A DNA stretch of 64,000 nt from Primula veris (GCA_963682055.1 OY821750.1:13766501-13830500), one strand, 5' to 3'; positions 48,473 through 59,727 are shown, counted from the first letter of the stretch. Notes: generated from the letters alone by a model not told the origin. Numbers and translations: made by a program.

Positions 48473-50374
48473 ATGTCTACCAGGTCACACCAGTCCAACG
48501 AAAACGAAAGTCGAATTCCAAGAGGCATGACGCTCGACCAAGCCAAAATCTATCGGCTTGAGCGGCAAATCGAGGCCATGCAAGCAGAGATGGCGGAGAT
48601 ACATCTCCAAAACCAACAACGCCAACCACCACCAAATGAAGAAGACAATCATAGTCACCACAGTCATGCCAGTGACTTGAGTGAAAATGCTGAAGAAGAA
48701 AATGAAGGGGCACCGCGACGTCAACAAAGGCGTTATGACAATTCTGGTCATAACATGAACATCAAGATGCCTCCATTCAAGGGTAATAGCTCACCCGAAG
48801 ATTACCTCGAGTGGGAGCAGCGTGTTGAAAAGCTCTTTGAGTTCCACAACGTACCCGAGGAGAGGAAAGTTCGCTTGGCTGCACTTGAGTTCACCGAATA
48901 TGCTCATTTGTGGTGGGAGAATTTGAAAGGGCAGAGGCGTCGAGATGGAGAGGAGGAAGTCCGAGGTTGGAGGATCATGAAACGGCTTATGCAACGTCGT
49001 TTCGTACCGGAGTACTACCGCCAAGAGTTGTACCTACAGTTACAATCTCTTCGGCAAGGAGCTATGAGCGTAGAAGAGTATGTTAAGAATTTCGAAACTG
49101 CAAATATGAGGTGTAACCTTCAAGAGCCGCAAGAGCAAACCATCGCTCGGTTCTTACGGGGTCTCAATGATGATATAGCGGATACAGTGGAGTTGCAACC
49201 ATTTGTTTTCTTGGAGGACGTGATTAAATTGGCGTTGAAAGTGGAGCGTCAAAGAAAACGAAAGGTCGCCACCCGGCCATACTCCTCTCGGCCAAATGGT
49301 GGGAAATACACAAACGACGCTATGACTGAAAGGAAGACTGTCCCGACCACCAACCGTGTCGGACGGGTTGACATGGGGAAAGCACCCATGGCTGCACCAA
49401 AAAAAGATGAGGTTTCAAGGCCTAACCCGAGGCATCGGGACTTGAAATGCTTTCGTTGTCAAGGACATGGTCATATCGCTTCGGAATGTCCAAATCGGAA
49501 AGTTATGATTATCCGAGAATCTGAAATTGAGAGCGAAGAAGAAGTCGAGGAGGAGGTTCAAAAGTACGATGAGGATTCTTTAGATGTGGCTGAAGATGGA
49601 GAGGTCCTCGTTGTTCGGCGCGTTCTTAACGTACAGCCCGTCACTACCGATGAACAACGAGATAACATATTTCACACTCGATGCAAAGTGAGTGAAAAGG
49701 TGTGCGGAGTTATCATCGATGGAGGGAGTTGTACAAACGTGGCATCCACTACGCTGGTGGAGAAATTGGGATTGGCTATGATGAAGCATCCTAGCCCGTA
49801 CAAACTGCGTTGGCTTAACGAGGTGGGTGATATTCGGGTCTCCGAGCAAGTAAAGGTTCCTTTCACTATTGGCCGATACACCGACGAAGTTCTTTGTGAC
49901 GTTGTACCTATGAGTGCTAGTCATTTACTCTTAGGCCGACCATGGCAGTATGACCGGAGGGTGGTTCATGACGGATTCAAGAATACTTATTCATTTGAAA
50001 AGGATGGAAGGAAGCATACTCTTGCGCCACTCACACCGGCGCAAATTCGAAATGATATTTTAGGCAAGATGAAGCGGGAAAATCTGGTTGTTAGTCGCAG
50101 AGAAGTCGAGCGAGCCTTGAGTACCAAGGATCAGATTTTTGTGTTGCTCATGTGGGAAATTATGCTCACCGACAAGTCCTCCCATCGCAAGTGGTTAAAC
50201 TATTGGAGGAATTCGAGGATGTGTTTCCCGAGGAATTACCACCTGGTTTGCCACCAATTCGTGGAATCGAACATCAAATCGATCTCATTCCCGGTGCTGT
50301 TTTACCTAACCGACCAGCCTATCGTTGTAATCCCGAGGAAGCCAAAGAACTGCATCGCCAAGTGTCAGAGTTGA
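48473..50374 (+). CDS. gag: Gypsy gag-protease ORF
   Basis: The frame of 633 codons starts [13 protein letters not shown]. Domains: a coiled-coil-like start (about 18-50), an acidic linker, retrotransposon gag (about 105-265; [27 protein letters not shown]), a CCHC knuckle ([14 protein letters not shown], about 327), and an aspartic protease ([20 protein letters not shown], about 420-500). Homology to the pol precursor continues to about residue 560; the last 70 codons, after about 50150, are out of frame relative to pol. The particle protein and protease should be complete. It overlaps pol by 223 bp. Confidence 0.92.
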   Translation: MSTRSHQSNENESRIPRGMTLDQAKIYRLERQIEAMQAEMAEIHLQNQQRQPPPNEEDNHSHHSHASDLSENAEEENEGAPRRQQRRYDNSGHNMNIKMPPFKGNSSPEDYLEWEQRVEKLFEFHNVPEERKVRLAALEFTEYAHLWWENLKGQRRRDGEEEVRGWRIMKRLMQRRFVPEYYRQELYLQLQSLRQGAMSVEEYVKNFETANMRCNLQEPQEQTIARFLRGLNDDIADTVELQPFVFLEDVIKLALKVERQRKRKVATRPYSSRPNGGKYTNDAMTERKTVPTTNRVGRVDMGKAPMAAPKKDEVSRPNPRHRDLKCFRCQGHGHIASECPNRKVMIIRESEIESEEEVEEEVQKYDEDSLDVAEDGEVLVVRRVLNVQPVTTDEQRDNIFHTRCKVSEKVCGVIIDGGSCTNVASTTLVEKLGLAMMKHPSPYKLRWLNEVGDIRVSEQVKVPFTIGRYTDEVLCDVVPMSASHLLLGRPWQYDRRVVHDGFKNTYSFEKDGRKHTLAPLTPAQIRNDILGKMKRENLVVSRREVERALSTKDQIFVLLMWEIMLTDKSSHRKWLNYWRNSRMCFPRNYHLVCHQFVESNIKSISFPVLFYLTDQPIVVIPRKPKNCIAKCQS

Positions 50375-53076
50375 TAGAGCGTGGGTATGTTCGGGAATCG
50401 ATGAGTCCTTGTTCGGTTTCGGCATTACTCGTACCGAAGAAGGATGGTAGCATGCGTATGTGTGTTGATAGTCGGGCTATCAACAAAATTACTGTAAAGT
50501 ATCGCTATCCAATACCACGCCTTGATGATATGCTCGACGAATTGCATGGTTCAATATATTTTTCAAAAGTTGATCTTAAGAGCGGATACCATCAAATCCG
50601 TATGAAAGAAGGTGACGAGTGGAAGACCGCTTTCAAAACGAAGCAAGGGTTGTTTGAATGGCTGGTTATGCCATTCGGTTTGTCAAATGCACCGAGCACC
50701 TTTATGCGTTTGATGAATCATGCCTTACGTAAGTTTATTGGGCAGTTTGTTGTTGTTTATTTCGACGACATACTTATATATAGCAAGTCCTTTGCCGAAC
50801 ATTTGGAGCATCTACGACTGGTCCTCGACGTTCTACGTCGAGAAAAGCTTTTTGGGAATTTGAAGAAATCTGACTTTTGCCAAGACCGAGTCGTCTTTCT
50901 CGGTTTTGTGGTTTCAGAAAGGGGTGTTGAAGTTGATGAGGAGAAAGTAAAAGCAATCAAGGAATGGCCTGAGCCGACTAGTGTTTCGGAGGTTCGAAGT
51001 TTTCATGGATTAGCATCATTTTATAGACGTTTTGTGAAAAACTTTAGCACTTTGTTAGCCCCTCTAACTGAGTGTACTAAAGTTAATGGTGCGTTTAAAT
51101 TTGATAAGGCTGCTCGTAAGAGTTTTGAGATAGTAAAGGAGAAATTATGCTCGGCTCCAATTTTGGCTCTGCCCGACTTTTCGAAAACTTTCGAAATCGA
51201 GTGTGATGCATCCGGGGTAGGCATAGGAGCTGTCCTCATACAAGACAAGCGACCAATTGCTTATTTTAGTGAGAAGTTGGGTGGCTCTCGACTCAATTAT
51301 TCCACCTACGACAAGGAGTTCTATTCCTTGATACGAGCCTTGGAAGTGTGGCAGCATTATTTACTTCCAAAGGAATTTGTAATACACACCGACCATGAGT
51401 CTTTAAAATATTTGAAGGGACAAGCAAAACTGAACCGAAGACATGCGAAGTGGGTCGAGTTCATGGAAGTATTCCCATATGTTATCAAATTCAAGAAAGG
51501 AAATTCGAATGTTGTTGCCGATGCTCTTTCTCGAAGACATGCTCTTATATCGATCATGAGTGCGAACTTGCTTGGATTCGAACTCATCAAAGATCAGTAC
51601 TCAGAAGATCCAAAATTGTCCTCTATCTATTCGGCATGTGAGAAAGAGGCCGTGAATGGGTTCTATCGCCACGAGGGATATCTTTTTCGGATGGGAAAGC
51701 TTGTAATTCCGAATTGTTCGGTTCGGGAATTGTTAGTTCGAGAGGCTCATAGTGGTGGTCTGGCAGGACACTTTGGGGAAAAGAAGACTTTGGAAATGGT
51801 CAAAGAACATTTTTATTGGCCTGCTATGATAAAAGACGTACATCGGGTTGTTGAGAAATGTGTAATTTGTAAAAAGTCCAAGAGCAAAGAAGCAAATCAA
51901 GGGTTATACATGCCATTACCCATACCGAACCAACCTTGGGTGGATGTGAGTATGGATTTCGTATTGGGATTACCAAAAACACAGCGGGGTATGGATTCGA
52001 TCTTTGTGGTAGTTGATCGTTTTTCAAAAATGGCTCATTTCATCCCGTGTCACAAGACGGACGATGCATCACATATTGCGGACTTGTTCTTTCGAGAAGT
52101 TGTGAAACTACATGGTATTCCGAAAACAATCGTGTCGGATCGAGATGTCAAGTTCTTGAGTTACTTTTGGAAGACGTTGTGGAAGAAATTGGGTACTAAA
52201 CTTCTATTTAGTACAGCATGTCATCCGCAAACCGATGGACAGACCGAGGTAGTAAACCGAACTTTGTCTACTTTACTTCGAAGTCTTATTGGTAAAAATC
52301 TGAAATCATGGGATGGGGCTCTAGCAATGGCCGAGTTTGCTTATAATCGTAGCGTGCATAGGGTTACGGAACTCAGCCCTTTTGAGATTGTTTATGGTTT
52401 TAATCCTATTACACCTTTGGATTTAGCCCCGTTACCTATCAGGGAGAGGATTAGTATGGATGGAGAAAAGAAAGCCGAGTTGGTTAAAGAGATACATAAG
52501 AAGGTGAAAGAACGGATTGAGAAACAAAATGAAATCAATGAGCGAGTGACGAATAAAAGTCGAAAACATGTTTTCAAACCAAGCGATCTAGTTTGGGTGC
52601 ATTTGAAGAAGGAGCGGTTTCCAAACCTGCGGAAATCAAAACTTATGCCAAGGGCCGATGGTCCTTTTCGGGTATTGTCTAAAGTCAACGATAACGCATA
52701 TAAGATTGAACTACCTGAAGGTTACCAAGGATCAAACACTTTCAATGTTCGGGATTTGACTTCATACATTGAAGACGATGAAAATATGGATTTGAGGGCA
52801 AATCCTAATCAACCCAGAGGAGATGATGTGCATCATGTAGCATTCGAATATGAATCTAAGCTCAATATTCCTCATGTGGGTCCGGTTACTCGGTCAAAAT
52901 CTAAGAAGCTCAAAATTGGTAATGAAGTGCTTATGACAAAGGAATTAACTCATTTGATAGCTTTGAGCAGCAACTTTGCCGATACATCGAATTTTGGCTA
53001 TTTCAAGGAGTGGATTAATTCGATGCATGAATCTGCACATTCAATGATTCTAATCTGCCAAGGGGGTGTAATCTAA
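50152..53076 (+). CDS. pol: Gypsy pol: RT, RNase H, integrase
   Basis: The 974-codon frame is in a different frame from gag and has a GTG as its first listed codon, so it needs a frameshift or represents a one-base lesion near 50145-50155. Domains: RT (about 15-260; [19 protein letters not shown]-type [21 protein letters not shown]), RNase H (about 340-460; [23 protein letters not shown]), integrase with HHCC (HSGG, CVICKK) and DDE ([20 protein letters not shown]), and a C-terminal GPFRVLSK module. The last 84 codons lie within the 3' LTR. All catalytic motifs look intact. Confidence 0.93.
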   Translation: MGNYAHRQVLPSQVVKLLEEFEDVFPEELPPGLPPIRGIEHQIDLIPGAVLPNRPAYRCNPEEAKELHRQVSELIERGYVRESMSPCSVSALLVPKKDGSMRMCVDSRAINKITVKYRYPIPRLDDMLDELHGSIYFSKVDLKSGYHQIRMKEGDEWKTAFKTKQGLFEWLVMPFGLSNAPSTFMRLMNHALRKFIGQFVVVYFDDILIYSKSFAEHLEHLRLVLDVLRREKLFGNLKKSDFCQDRVVFLGFVVSERGVEVDEEKVKAIKEWPEPTSVSEVRSFHGLASFYRRFVKNFSTLLAPLTECTKVNGAFKFDKAARKSFEIVKEKLCSAPILALPDFSKTFEIECDASGVGIGAVLIQDKRPIAYFSEKLGGSRLNYSTYDKEFYSLIRALEVWQHYLLPKEFVIHTDHESLKYLKGQAKLNRRHAKWVEFMEVFPYVIKFKKGNSNVVADALSRRHALISIMSANLLGFELIKDQYSEDPKLSSIYSACEKEAVNGFYRHEGYLFRMGKLVIPNCSVRELLVREAHSGGLAGHFGEKKTLEMVKEHFYWPAMIKDVHRVVEKCVICKKSKSKEANQGLYMPLPIPNQPWVDVSMDFVLGLPKTQRGMDSIFVVVDRFSKMAHFIPCHKTDDASHIADLFFREVVKLHGIPKTIVSDRDVKFLSYFWKTLWKKLGTKLLFSTACHPQTDGQTEVVNRTLSTLLRSLIGKNLKSWDGALAMAEFAYNRSVHRVTELSPFEIVYGFNPITPLDLAPLPIRERISMDGEKKAELVKEIHKKVKERIEKQNEINERVTNKSRKHVFKPSDLVWVHLKKERFPNLRKSKLMPRADGPFRVLSKVNDNAYKIELPEGYQGSNTFNVRDLTSYIEDDENMDLRANPNQPRGDDVHHVAFEYESKLNIPHVGPVTRSKSKKLKIGNEVLMTKELTHLIALSSNFADTSNFGYFKEWINSMHESAHSMILICQGGVI

Positions 53077-53572
53077 GCAGCTTATATTAAGTGTATCTAG
53101 TGGTCAAAGTCCATACTTAATGATATAGATAAGTGTAAAAGGTTTTTATGAATGTATCTAACTAGATTCAAGTAATCTAAGTTGTAGATCTTATCCTGTC
53201 ATTAGGGTGACGTTTTTGGCTCTATATAAAGCCATATGTATCAAGTTATAAACACACTTGAATGATATAAAGAATTAAGCTTTTTGCTTGTTTATCCTTT
53301 TCTCTTATCTTGCAATTTGTGGAATTCAGATTGTTAGTGGCGAGTTAAACCCCGATTCTTATCACTCCCCTTCTTCTCTCTCCGGAGTGTGGTGAATCAT
53401 CCTAACGGAACTTGTTTGTGGCGCCTTTGGGCTTATCAAGCTTGTTTCATTAGAACCCCAACCCATCTTGTTTGTGGCGCCTTCGGCTTATCAAACACGA
53501 AGAGTTGGTTTCTCTCTTGAGTTCTCCTAAAATTCAGTGACTTACCGACATCTTAGCATCCCGGGCACATCA
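52824..53572 (+). repeat. 3' LTR of the gypsy element
   Basis: 749 bp, beginning TGATGTGC after the purine-rich CAGAGGAGA and ending CACATCA before ATTAT. It encodes the end of pol up to the TAA at 53074-53076. Confidence 0.93.
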
Positions 53573-53591
53573 ATTATTCCCTAAAAGAACA

Positions 53592-53653
53592 GTTTCCATA
53601 CTAAGGCTCAATCCAATTAAGTCCGCAGCGTCTACCAATTTCGCCATATCCCC
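53592..53653 (-). pseudogene. trnL: Plastid trnL-UAA 5' exon fragment in nuclear DNA
   Basis: On the minus strand, 35 bases starting GGGGATATGGCG and ending GACTT match the plastid trnL-UAA 5' exon (one A-to-G change). AATTGGATTGAGCCTTAGTA follows, matching the start of its group I intron with one change. Similarity ends after about 62 bases, and no 3' exon is present. It is a nuclear plastid-DNA fragment and cannot give a tRNA. It lies 14 bp from the gypsy target duplication. Confidence 0.65.
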
Positions 53654-54179
53654 CTTTTTTATTTGAGATTAGGATCTCACCCCTAATCGAAAAACGCTTA
53701 CACACTAGGATCGGCATTGTTTTTCTCGAGTACACATTTAAATAACCCATAAAACAGCTAATGCTGCTCGGGTTTGATCCCATTTGTGGTCTTTTCTGTG
53801 AAAACTCAGAATTTATTTTAGTAGTACTGTAATCAGAAACTAAAAGCTGCAATCTTTTCGATAAATCCCCATTTGGGTACCTTAATAAATGGCTCTAATA
53901 GCAATAAAACAACCTTTGGAGAATTTCGCAGGCATGCATGGTTACAGATTTAAATCTCAATTGTTTGCTTACTATCTACGGCATGTCTGGTAAGGTGGGT
54001 AAATCATTTTTTTTACTTGCAGCCAAACGAACCCTTAATCAAGGCAATCACATAGTCCCCAAATGATCATTGATTAGAGTTGCATATAATTACGCACCAG
54101 TTAACTCGTCATCAAAGAAGCTTATAAAGCAAAGTTCCAAATATAGTTGCCAATACTCCAAAAACCCAGGCTTTAATAC

Positions 54180-55810
54180 AAGTCAACAATCATTAACCAG
54201 AGTTGCTTACCACATAAATACTATTATTATTATCCCCCAATTACATTTACACATATCAATATCATAAGTGCAAGTACCATTTACATCTGCTATTAGGAAA
54301 AAAGAAGCTTATTTTCCCACATTCATGAAAAAAATCACAACTCAATAGTGTTCTTCTAACACCAAGACAAAAATAATAATAAAACAAAAACAAAAGATAA
54401 TCAAGCATATGAAAGCACAAATCAATTAACTATAGTTGCTAATTTTCCCACATTCATGAAAGTACCGTTTAAATCAGCCATTAGGAAAAAAGAAGCCTAT
54501 TTTCTCACATTCATGAAAAAGGTCACAACATAATAGCCAATAATGTTCTTCTAACACCAAGACAAAACGTAATACAAAAACAGAAACAAAAGATAATCAA
54601 GATAATAAAAGCACTAATCAAGCACCATAGGAAGCTGCCAAAGTTTGAATACCCAAATGCTTATCATATAAATACTGTTATTATTATCCCCCAATTACAT
54701 TTACACATCACTATTCTGTTATTAGGAAAAAAAGCAGCTTATTTTCTTACATTCATGAAAAAAGTCACAACTTAACAGTGTTCTTCTAACACTAAGACAA
54801 AATTAATAAATAAAACAGAAATAAAAAGATAATAAAACATATTAAAAGCACAAATCAAGTACCATATTCCCAAATGCACACTTAGAACTCAGTAGTAGTA
54901 TTTTACTAGTAGGGAGTGAAATGAAATTAAAAAAAAAAAAGAAGAAGAAGATAATCAAGCATATGAAAGGACAAATCAATTAACCATAGTTGCTTATTTC
55001 TCACATTCATGAAATAGTCACAACTCAATAATGTTCTTCTAACACCAAGAAAAAAACAAAAATAAAAGATAGTCAAGCAAATAAAAAGAACAAATCAAGT
55101 ACCATAGAAACCTGCCAAAGCTTCAATACCCAAATGAACACTCAGTGTTCTGCTTGTAGGGAGTGAAATGAATAAAAGAAATTAAATATATATAAAAAAG
55201 GAATATAGTTGCCCCAATTAACCAGAGTTGCTTATCATATAAATACTAGTATTAGTATTATCCCCCAATTACATTTACACATATGAGTTATGACTATCAT
55301 AAGTGCAAGTACCACTCAAATCTGCAAAAAAGGAAAAAAGCAGCTTATTTTCCTACATTCATGAAAAAAGTCACAACTCAATATTATAGAAACAGAAACA
55401 AAAACATTATCAAACAAAATACTATAAAAACAAAACCCAAGTACCCCATAGGAAGCTACTTTGAACTGAGTAGTAATATTCTACAAGTAGGGAGTGAAAT
55501 AAATAAAAGAAATTAAATAGTAAATAAAAAGAATAATTAACCATAGTTTCTTATCATATAAGTAAATGCTATTATTATTACCCAATTACATTTCCACATA
55601 TCACTATCATAAGTGCAAGTACCATTCACATCTGCTACTAGGGAAAAAAAACAGCTTATTTGTACAAAACAGAAACAAAAAAGATAATCAAGCAATTAAA
55701 AAGATAAATTAAATACCATAGTAAGATGCCAAAGCTTGATTACCCAAATGCACACTCAACACTAGAAACTCAGTAATAATATTCTACTAGCAGTGAGTGA
55801 AAATGAATAA
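54180..55810. repeat. Degenerate tandem block in FEI upstream intron
   Basis: At least six imperfect copies of a 150-300 bp motif set recur: TTATCATATAAATACTATTA, CCCAATTACATTTACACAT, CATAAGTGCAAGTACCA, CACATTCATGAAAAAAGTCA and TGTTCTTCTAACACCAAGAC. Some copies lack parts. There is no coding potential; it looks like locally expanded intron sequence. Confidence 0.7.
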
Positions 55811-55858
55811 AAGAAATTAAATTAAATATATAAAAAAGAAAGAAAGGGAAAATAGAAA

Positions 55859-56089
55859 TAGAGAGAGAGAGAGAGAGAGAAAGGGGGGACCTGGATTTGA
55901 TCTGGAAATGTTAGTAGCTCATAAAAACAAAAGTTGAGCTGTAAAGCAGTTGATGAGAGAGAGAGAGAGAATGGTGGAGTGTATATATATATCTATAACT
56001 ATATATCTATATATCTATATGTAATGAAATTATGTAATATGTAAATTGTAATAGTAGATGGTGGGAATTAAAAGGGGGGAGAGAGTTAA

Positions 56090-56119
<30 letters not shown>
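55859..56119. promoter_or_regulatory. Candidate promoter and 5' UTR exon, FEI-like gene
   Basis: GA repeats at 55859-55882 and 55956-55970 (CT on the minus strand), TATATA-rich sequence at 55981-56026, and an ATTT repeat at 56091-56119 form a microsatellite-rich promoter-like stretch. A first UTR exon of roughly 55891-55980 ending at donor 55890 would fit. The transcription start cannot be placed exactly. Confidence 0.4.
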
Positions 56120-56120
<1 letters not shown>

Positions 56121-56327
56121 TACTCCAATAAGAAGTAGAAGAAACTAATAAAAGATTGGGATGAGTTTTGGCACGTGTGGGAAGATGACATGTTGTACGT
56201 GCGACAATACTCCCCCTTTCTTTCCCCCACCGACGCGCGCACACTCACTCACTGCTTACTATTAATTACTACTCATATTTATTTAATGGTGATGATACAT
56301 GTATACCATTAAAAAAAAAAAAAAAAA

Positions 56328-56625
56328 ATACTTAAATTAACATTTTTTTTTTTACAAAAACGTTTCAAATTAAAATTTAATTAATGTAAATTTCCACGAT
56401 TTCACGATAGAAACGCAAATATGCATCTTGTTTTTTCCTGAGATGTATAATGAAATATTTTAAATTTTTAAATTTTAAATTTTAACATAATTTCCAAAAC
56501 ATGTCATTATACATCTCAAAAAAAAAAAACAATACGCATATTTGTGTTTCCGTCGTGAAACCGTGAAAATTTGGATTAGACAAATCTTGATTTGGAACGT
56601 TTTTACAAAAAAATGTTCAAGTTGA
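56328..56625. mobile_element. MITE-like inverted repeat upstream of FEI promoter
   Basis: Arms of about 130 bp (56328-56460 and 56497-56625) pair with moderate identity. They share ACAAAAACGTT, TTTCACGA, AAATATGC and GAGATGTATAATGA. The centre is AT-rich. Ends and target duplication are obscured by A-runs. Confidence 0.6.
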
Positions 56626-58080
56626 TCGTTAGGCTGATGTCTATATATCCTCTTCATATTTAATACTGCTTATCGTCTCTTTCGTAACAGATTTTTTTAA
56701 TGTATATTTGAATTTTATATTTTAAAAATAAGTGTGTGTTTTGGGAATTCAGATTATTCAGATTTTAAAAATATAAAATTTGATTTTTAGACTGAAAATG
56801 ATAAAAAATTCAGATTTTTAAAATATATTTTTTTCAATAGATTCTCAAAACAGAATTTTAAAATATGATTTTGGACCAAATAATCTGTTACCAAACATAG
56901 TCTTAATACGATTACATTTGGTCATGTTTTTTTGATTATGTTATCGTTTTTTTCATATGTATTCGTAAATTTTTTTCGATTACATTTTTTTTAAAATCAA
57001 CGTTTATTTTTGTTTTTAAAGTGTTTGTTCAAAAAAAATCTGTCATTTATTACTTTTTATATTTTTTTTGGATATTTATTGTTTGTTTTAGCAATTTATA
57101 AGTTAGTAATATTAAAAAAATACCCAAAAAAATATAAATAGACAAATTTTATAGATTTTTTGTAACAAAAATTTTATAAATAAAAAAAAAATATTGATTT
57201 AAGAGAAAAAAAAATGACAAATACATATGAAAAAAACTATAAAATAAATAAAACTTTAACTATCTGGCATGACTAAATATGAACCCTATATACAGACTCT
57301 CACTCTTTTCTTTACTTTACTTTGGGTACGGACTTTCAGCCAATTTACTTTTTTGGTTAGTTATCTTAATATTATTAGCCATAGGAAAATTATAGTATGT
57401 GTTTACTGCACTGTTAGTACCCTACTACTCTGTGTATTAAATCCTAAACTCGTGAACACACACTACTTTGGCACTATTAATTACTACAAGGGTAATGATA
57501 GACGTATAGAATGGTTATGGATAGAGATTTTACACAGTTAAAAGTTACAATTTTATTCTTCATAATCCATCTTTTTCATTCTTTTCCGTTCTCTGGTTAT
57601 GGATAGAGTTTACACAGTTAAAAGTTACAATTTTGTTCTTCACAATCCATCTCTTTCATTCTTTTCCGTTCTCTCTACCTTATTATCTCTCCACTTTCAT
57701 TTTTTATCCTATTTTCTCCATCACTTTATTTTTCTCACTGTTTCTTCTTTATACAATTTAATTTGTAATATTGTAAACAAGATATGTAAAAAAAGCTTGA
57801 TTAATTTAATGATTTTGGAGATGTACAAGGATCATCAAAATGCAATTTTAATAAAAAGTTGAGTGATTGGGTGACGGTAAAATTGTAAACAATTTATGTA
57901 AAATACTAAAAAAAACTTAATTAAAGATAATGATTGCTTAATTGGTCAGGACATTTAATCTCATATATGGAGAAAGTAATTTATGATCCTTTGATTGATG
58001 TGTTTCAGTATGACGTGGATGCCTCCTGTCCCTACAAATTTTATGTATGAGGTTGGATTAAAATACTTCAAAATTTCTGG
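56626..58080. other. AT-rich spacer with an 82-bp tandem duplication
   Basis: No gene is recognised; frames of 87-90 codons at 57269-57862 have low-complexity composition. An 82-bp unit starting GGTTATGGATAGAG is tandemly duplicated at 57513-57594 and 57595-57674. Confidence 0.6.
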
Positions 58081-58092
58081 ATTAACGCGTAG

Positions 58093-58330
58093 ACCGTAGA
58101 TTAAATCTACGGTTTACAGTGATTCACTGTAAACCGTAGATTTAATCTACGGTTTGGATCAAATGAATACAAACCGTAGATTAAATCTACGGTTTACAGT
58201 GAATCACTGTAAACCGTAGATTTAATCTACGGTCTGTGTAATTTCTGCAGAAATTACACAGTCAGTCCCTGCTTTTCAGAATTACACAGTCAGTCCCTGC
58301 GCCAAAATTACACAGCAGGTCCCTGAAAAA
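58093..58330. repeat. Two perfect 61-bp palindromes plus a 28-bp palindrome
   Basis: 58093-58153 and 58173-58233 are each perfect inverted repeats with 30-bp arms and a one-base centre. Arms run from ACCGTAGATT to TTTACAGTGA, and each contains a smaller palindrome CCGTAGATT-A-AATCTACGG. A third perfect palindrome, 58234-58261, is centred on CTGCAG. Next come three copies of ATTACACAG(T)CAG(G)TCCCTG, ending at about 58325. The palindrome core recurs near 61.0-61.6 kb. They may be subterminal or terminal sequences of the Mutator-like element. Confidence 0.85.
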
Positions 58331-58544
58331 CAGAAACTTACGTTTTTTTTTAAAAAAAAACATTTTTTATACTACATTCTCTCTCTTTCTCTCAAAAACC
58401 CCCAATTTTCATCCCAAAAAACCACCCAAATCAATCAAACACATTACCTATCAAATTAATTAACAAAAAAACCCCAAATCATCAATCAAATTTATCCATA
58501 ATTCAAGGGTATATCTTTTATTCTCTAATTTATTATTTATATTG

Positions 58545-58856
58545 TGTAATTTCAATTTGTAAAATAGGAAAAAATATATAAAATATGCAAATTGATTATT
58601 CACTTAGCTATATATAATTGTTTGTTGTTTGTTTATATTAATTATAGAAATTATAATAATTGTTGATATTTGTCCCATTTTTGCATGTTTTTTTATTTTT
58701 TGTAATTTTAATTTGTAAAATAGGAAAAAATATATAAAATATGCAAAACCATAATTCACTTAGCTATATATAATTGTTTGTTGTTTGTTTATATTAATTA
58801 TAGAAATTTTAATAATTGTTGATATTTGTCCCATTTTTGCATGTTTTTTTATTTTG
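58545..58856. repeat. 156-bp tandem duplication
   Basis: Two units, 58545-58700 and 58701-58856, share AAAATAGGAAAAAATATA, CACTTAGCTATATATAATTG and TTGTCCCATTTTTGCATG. They lie inside the candidate 5' UTR intron of the PMD gene. A possible donor is AAGG/GTATAT at about 58508. Confidence 0.8.
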
Positions 58857-58869
58857 TTTGGTTAATTTG

Positions 58870-59515
58870 AATTGTTGATAATGTGTTTGGTTATGATTAA
58901 AAAATTGAGTTATTATTGTTTGGTTTATGATTAAATGTGTTTGGTTATGATTAAATGTGTTTGGTTATGATTAAAAAATTGAATTATTATTGTTTGGTTT
59001 ATGATTAAATGTGTGTTTGGTTATGATTAAAAAATTGAATTATTATTGTTTGGTTTATGAAAAAATGTGTGTTTGGTTATGATTAAAAAATTGAATTATT
59101 ATTGTTTGGTTTATGAAAAAATGTGTGTTTGGTTATGATTAAAAAATTGAATTATTATTGTTTGGTTTATGAAAAAATGTGTGTTTGGTTATGATTAAAA
59201 AATTGAATTATTATTGTTTGGTTTATGAAAAAATGTGTGTTTGGTTATGATTAAAAAATTGAATTATTATTGTTTGGTTTATGAAAAAATGTGTGTTTGG
59301 TTATGATTAAAAAATTGAATTATTATTGTTTGGTTTATGAAAAAATGTGTGTTTGGTTATGATTAAAAAATTGAATTATTATTGTTTGGTTTATGAAAAA
59401 ATGTGTGTTTGGTTATGATTAAAAAATTGAATTATTATTGTTTGGTTTATGAAAAAATGTGTGTTTGGTTATGATTAAAAAATTGAATTATTATTGTTTG
59501 GTTTATGAAAAAATG
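58870..59515. repeat. 56-bp minisatellite, about eleven copies
   Basis: The unit runs TGTGTGTTTGGTTATGATTA, AAAAATTGAATTATTATTG, then TTTGGTTTATGAAAAAA. From about 59010 to 59500 the copies are almost identical with a strict 56-bp period; the first copies are shorter variants. It ends about 200 bp before the PMD start codon. Confidence 0.9.
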
Positions 59516-59519
59516 ATTG

Positions 59520-59700
59520 TTTGGTTATCATTGTTTTGTTATCATTAATTGGTTATAATTGAGTTATCATTGTTTGGTTATCATTAATTGGTTATCATTG
59601 AGTTATCATTGTTTGGTTATCATTAATTGGTTATCATTGAGTTATCATTGTTTGGTTATCATTAATTGGTTATGTTATCATTTTTTGGTTATCATTAATT
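59520..59700. repeat. 39-bp tandem repeat before the PMD gene
   Basis: Copies beginning GAGTTATCATTGTTTGG start at 59561, 59600 and 59639, with partial copies on both sides. Derived from the same GGTTAT vocabulary as the 56-bp minisatellite. A plausible splice acceptor TTATCATAG ends at about 59722, just before ATG 59728. Confidence 0.8.
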
Positions 59701-59727
59701 GAGTTATATTTGGTTATCATAGTTAGG

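Larger units (their letters stand above)
47705..53572 (+). mobile_element. Young Ty3/gypsy element, CRM-like
   Basis: Direct 749-bp LTRs (TGATGTGC...CACATCA) enclose a Met primer site, gag-protease and pol in gypsy order (RT, RNase H, integrase). ATTAT flanks both ends (47700-47704 and 53573-53577). By eye the LTRs differ at one base (48000-53120 region, T/C in CCATA(T/C)TTAATG), so the insertion is very recent. The pol frame continues about 84 codons into the 3' LTR, a layout known from centromeric CRM elements; clade assignment is inference. It sits, in the opposite orientation, in the probable 5' UTR intron of the FEI-like gene. Confidence 0.93.
46392..55890 (-). other. Candidate 9.5-kb 5' UTR intron of the FEI-like gene
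   Basis: A donor CCAG/GTCCCC at 55890 follows, on the minus strand, a stretch with CTCTCTCTCT and CATCAACTGC typical of plant 5' UTRs; a TATA-rich segment lies further upstream at 55980-56030. No other gene lies between this and the FEI start codon. The intron would contain the gypsy element, the trnL fragment and the tandem repeat block. Without the gypsy insertion it would be about 3.6 kb. Confidence 0.4.

Noticed and set aside
53617..53653. Functional tRNA-Leu gene
   Set aside because: Only the plastid 5' exon and the beginning of the group I intron are present; the 3' half is missing.
57269..57862. Two plus-strand ORFs of 87-90 codons
   Set aside because: Phe/Leu/Ser-rich translations of T-rich sequence overlapping a simple tandem duplication; no support as genes.
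58870..59515. Regular 56-bp array considered as a CRISPR-like array
   Set aside because: Units are contiguous with no unique spacers, and the genome is a plant's; it is a minisatellite.
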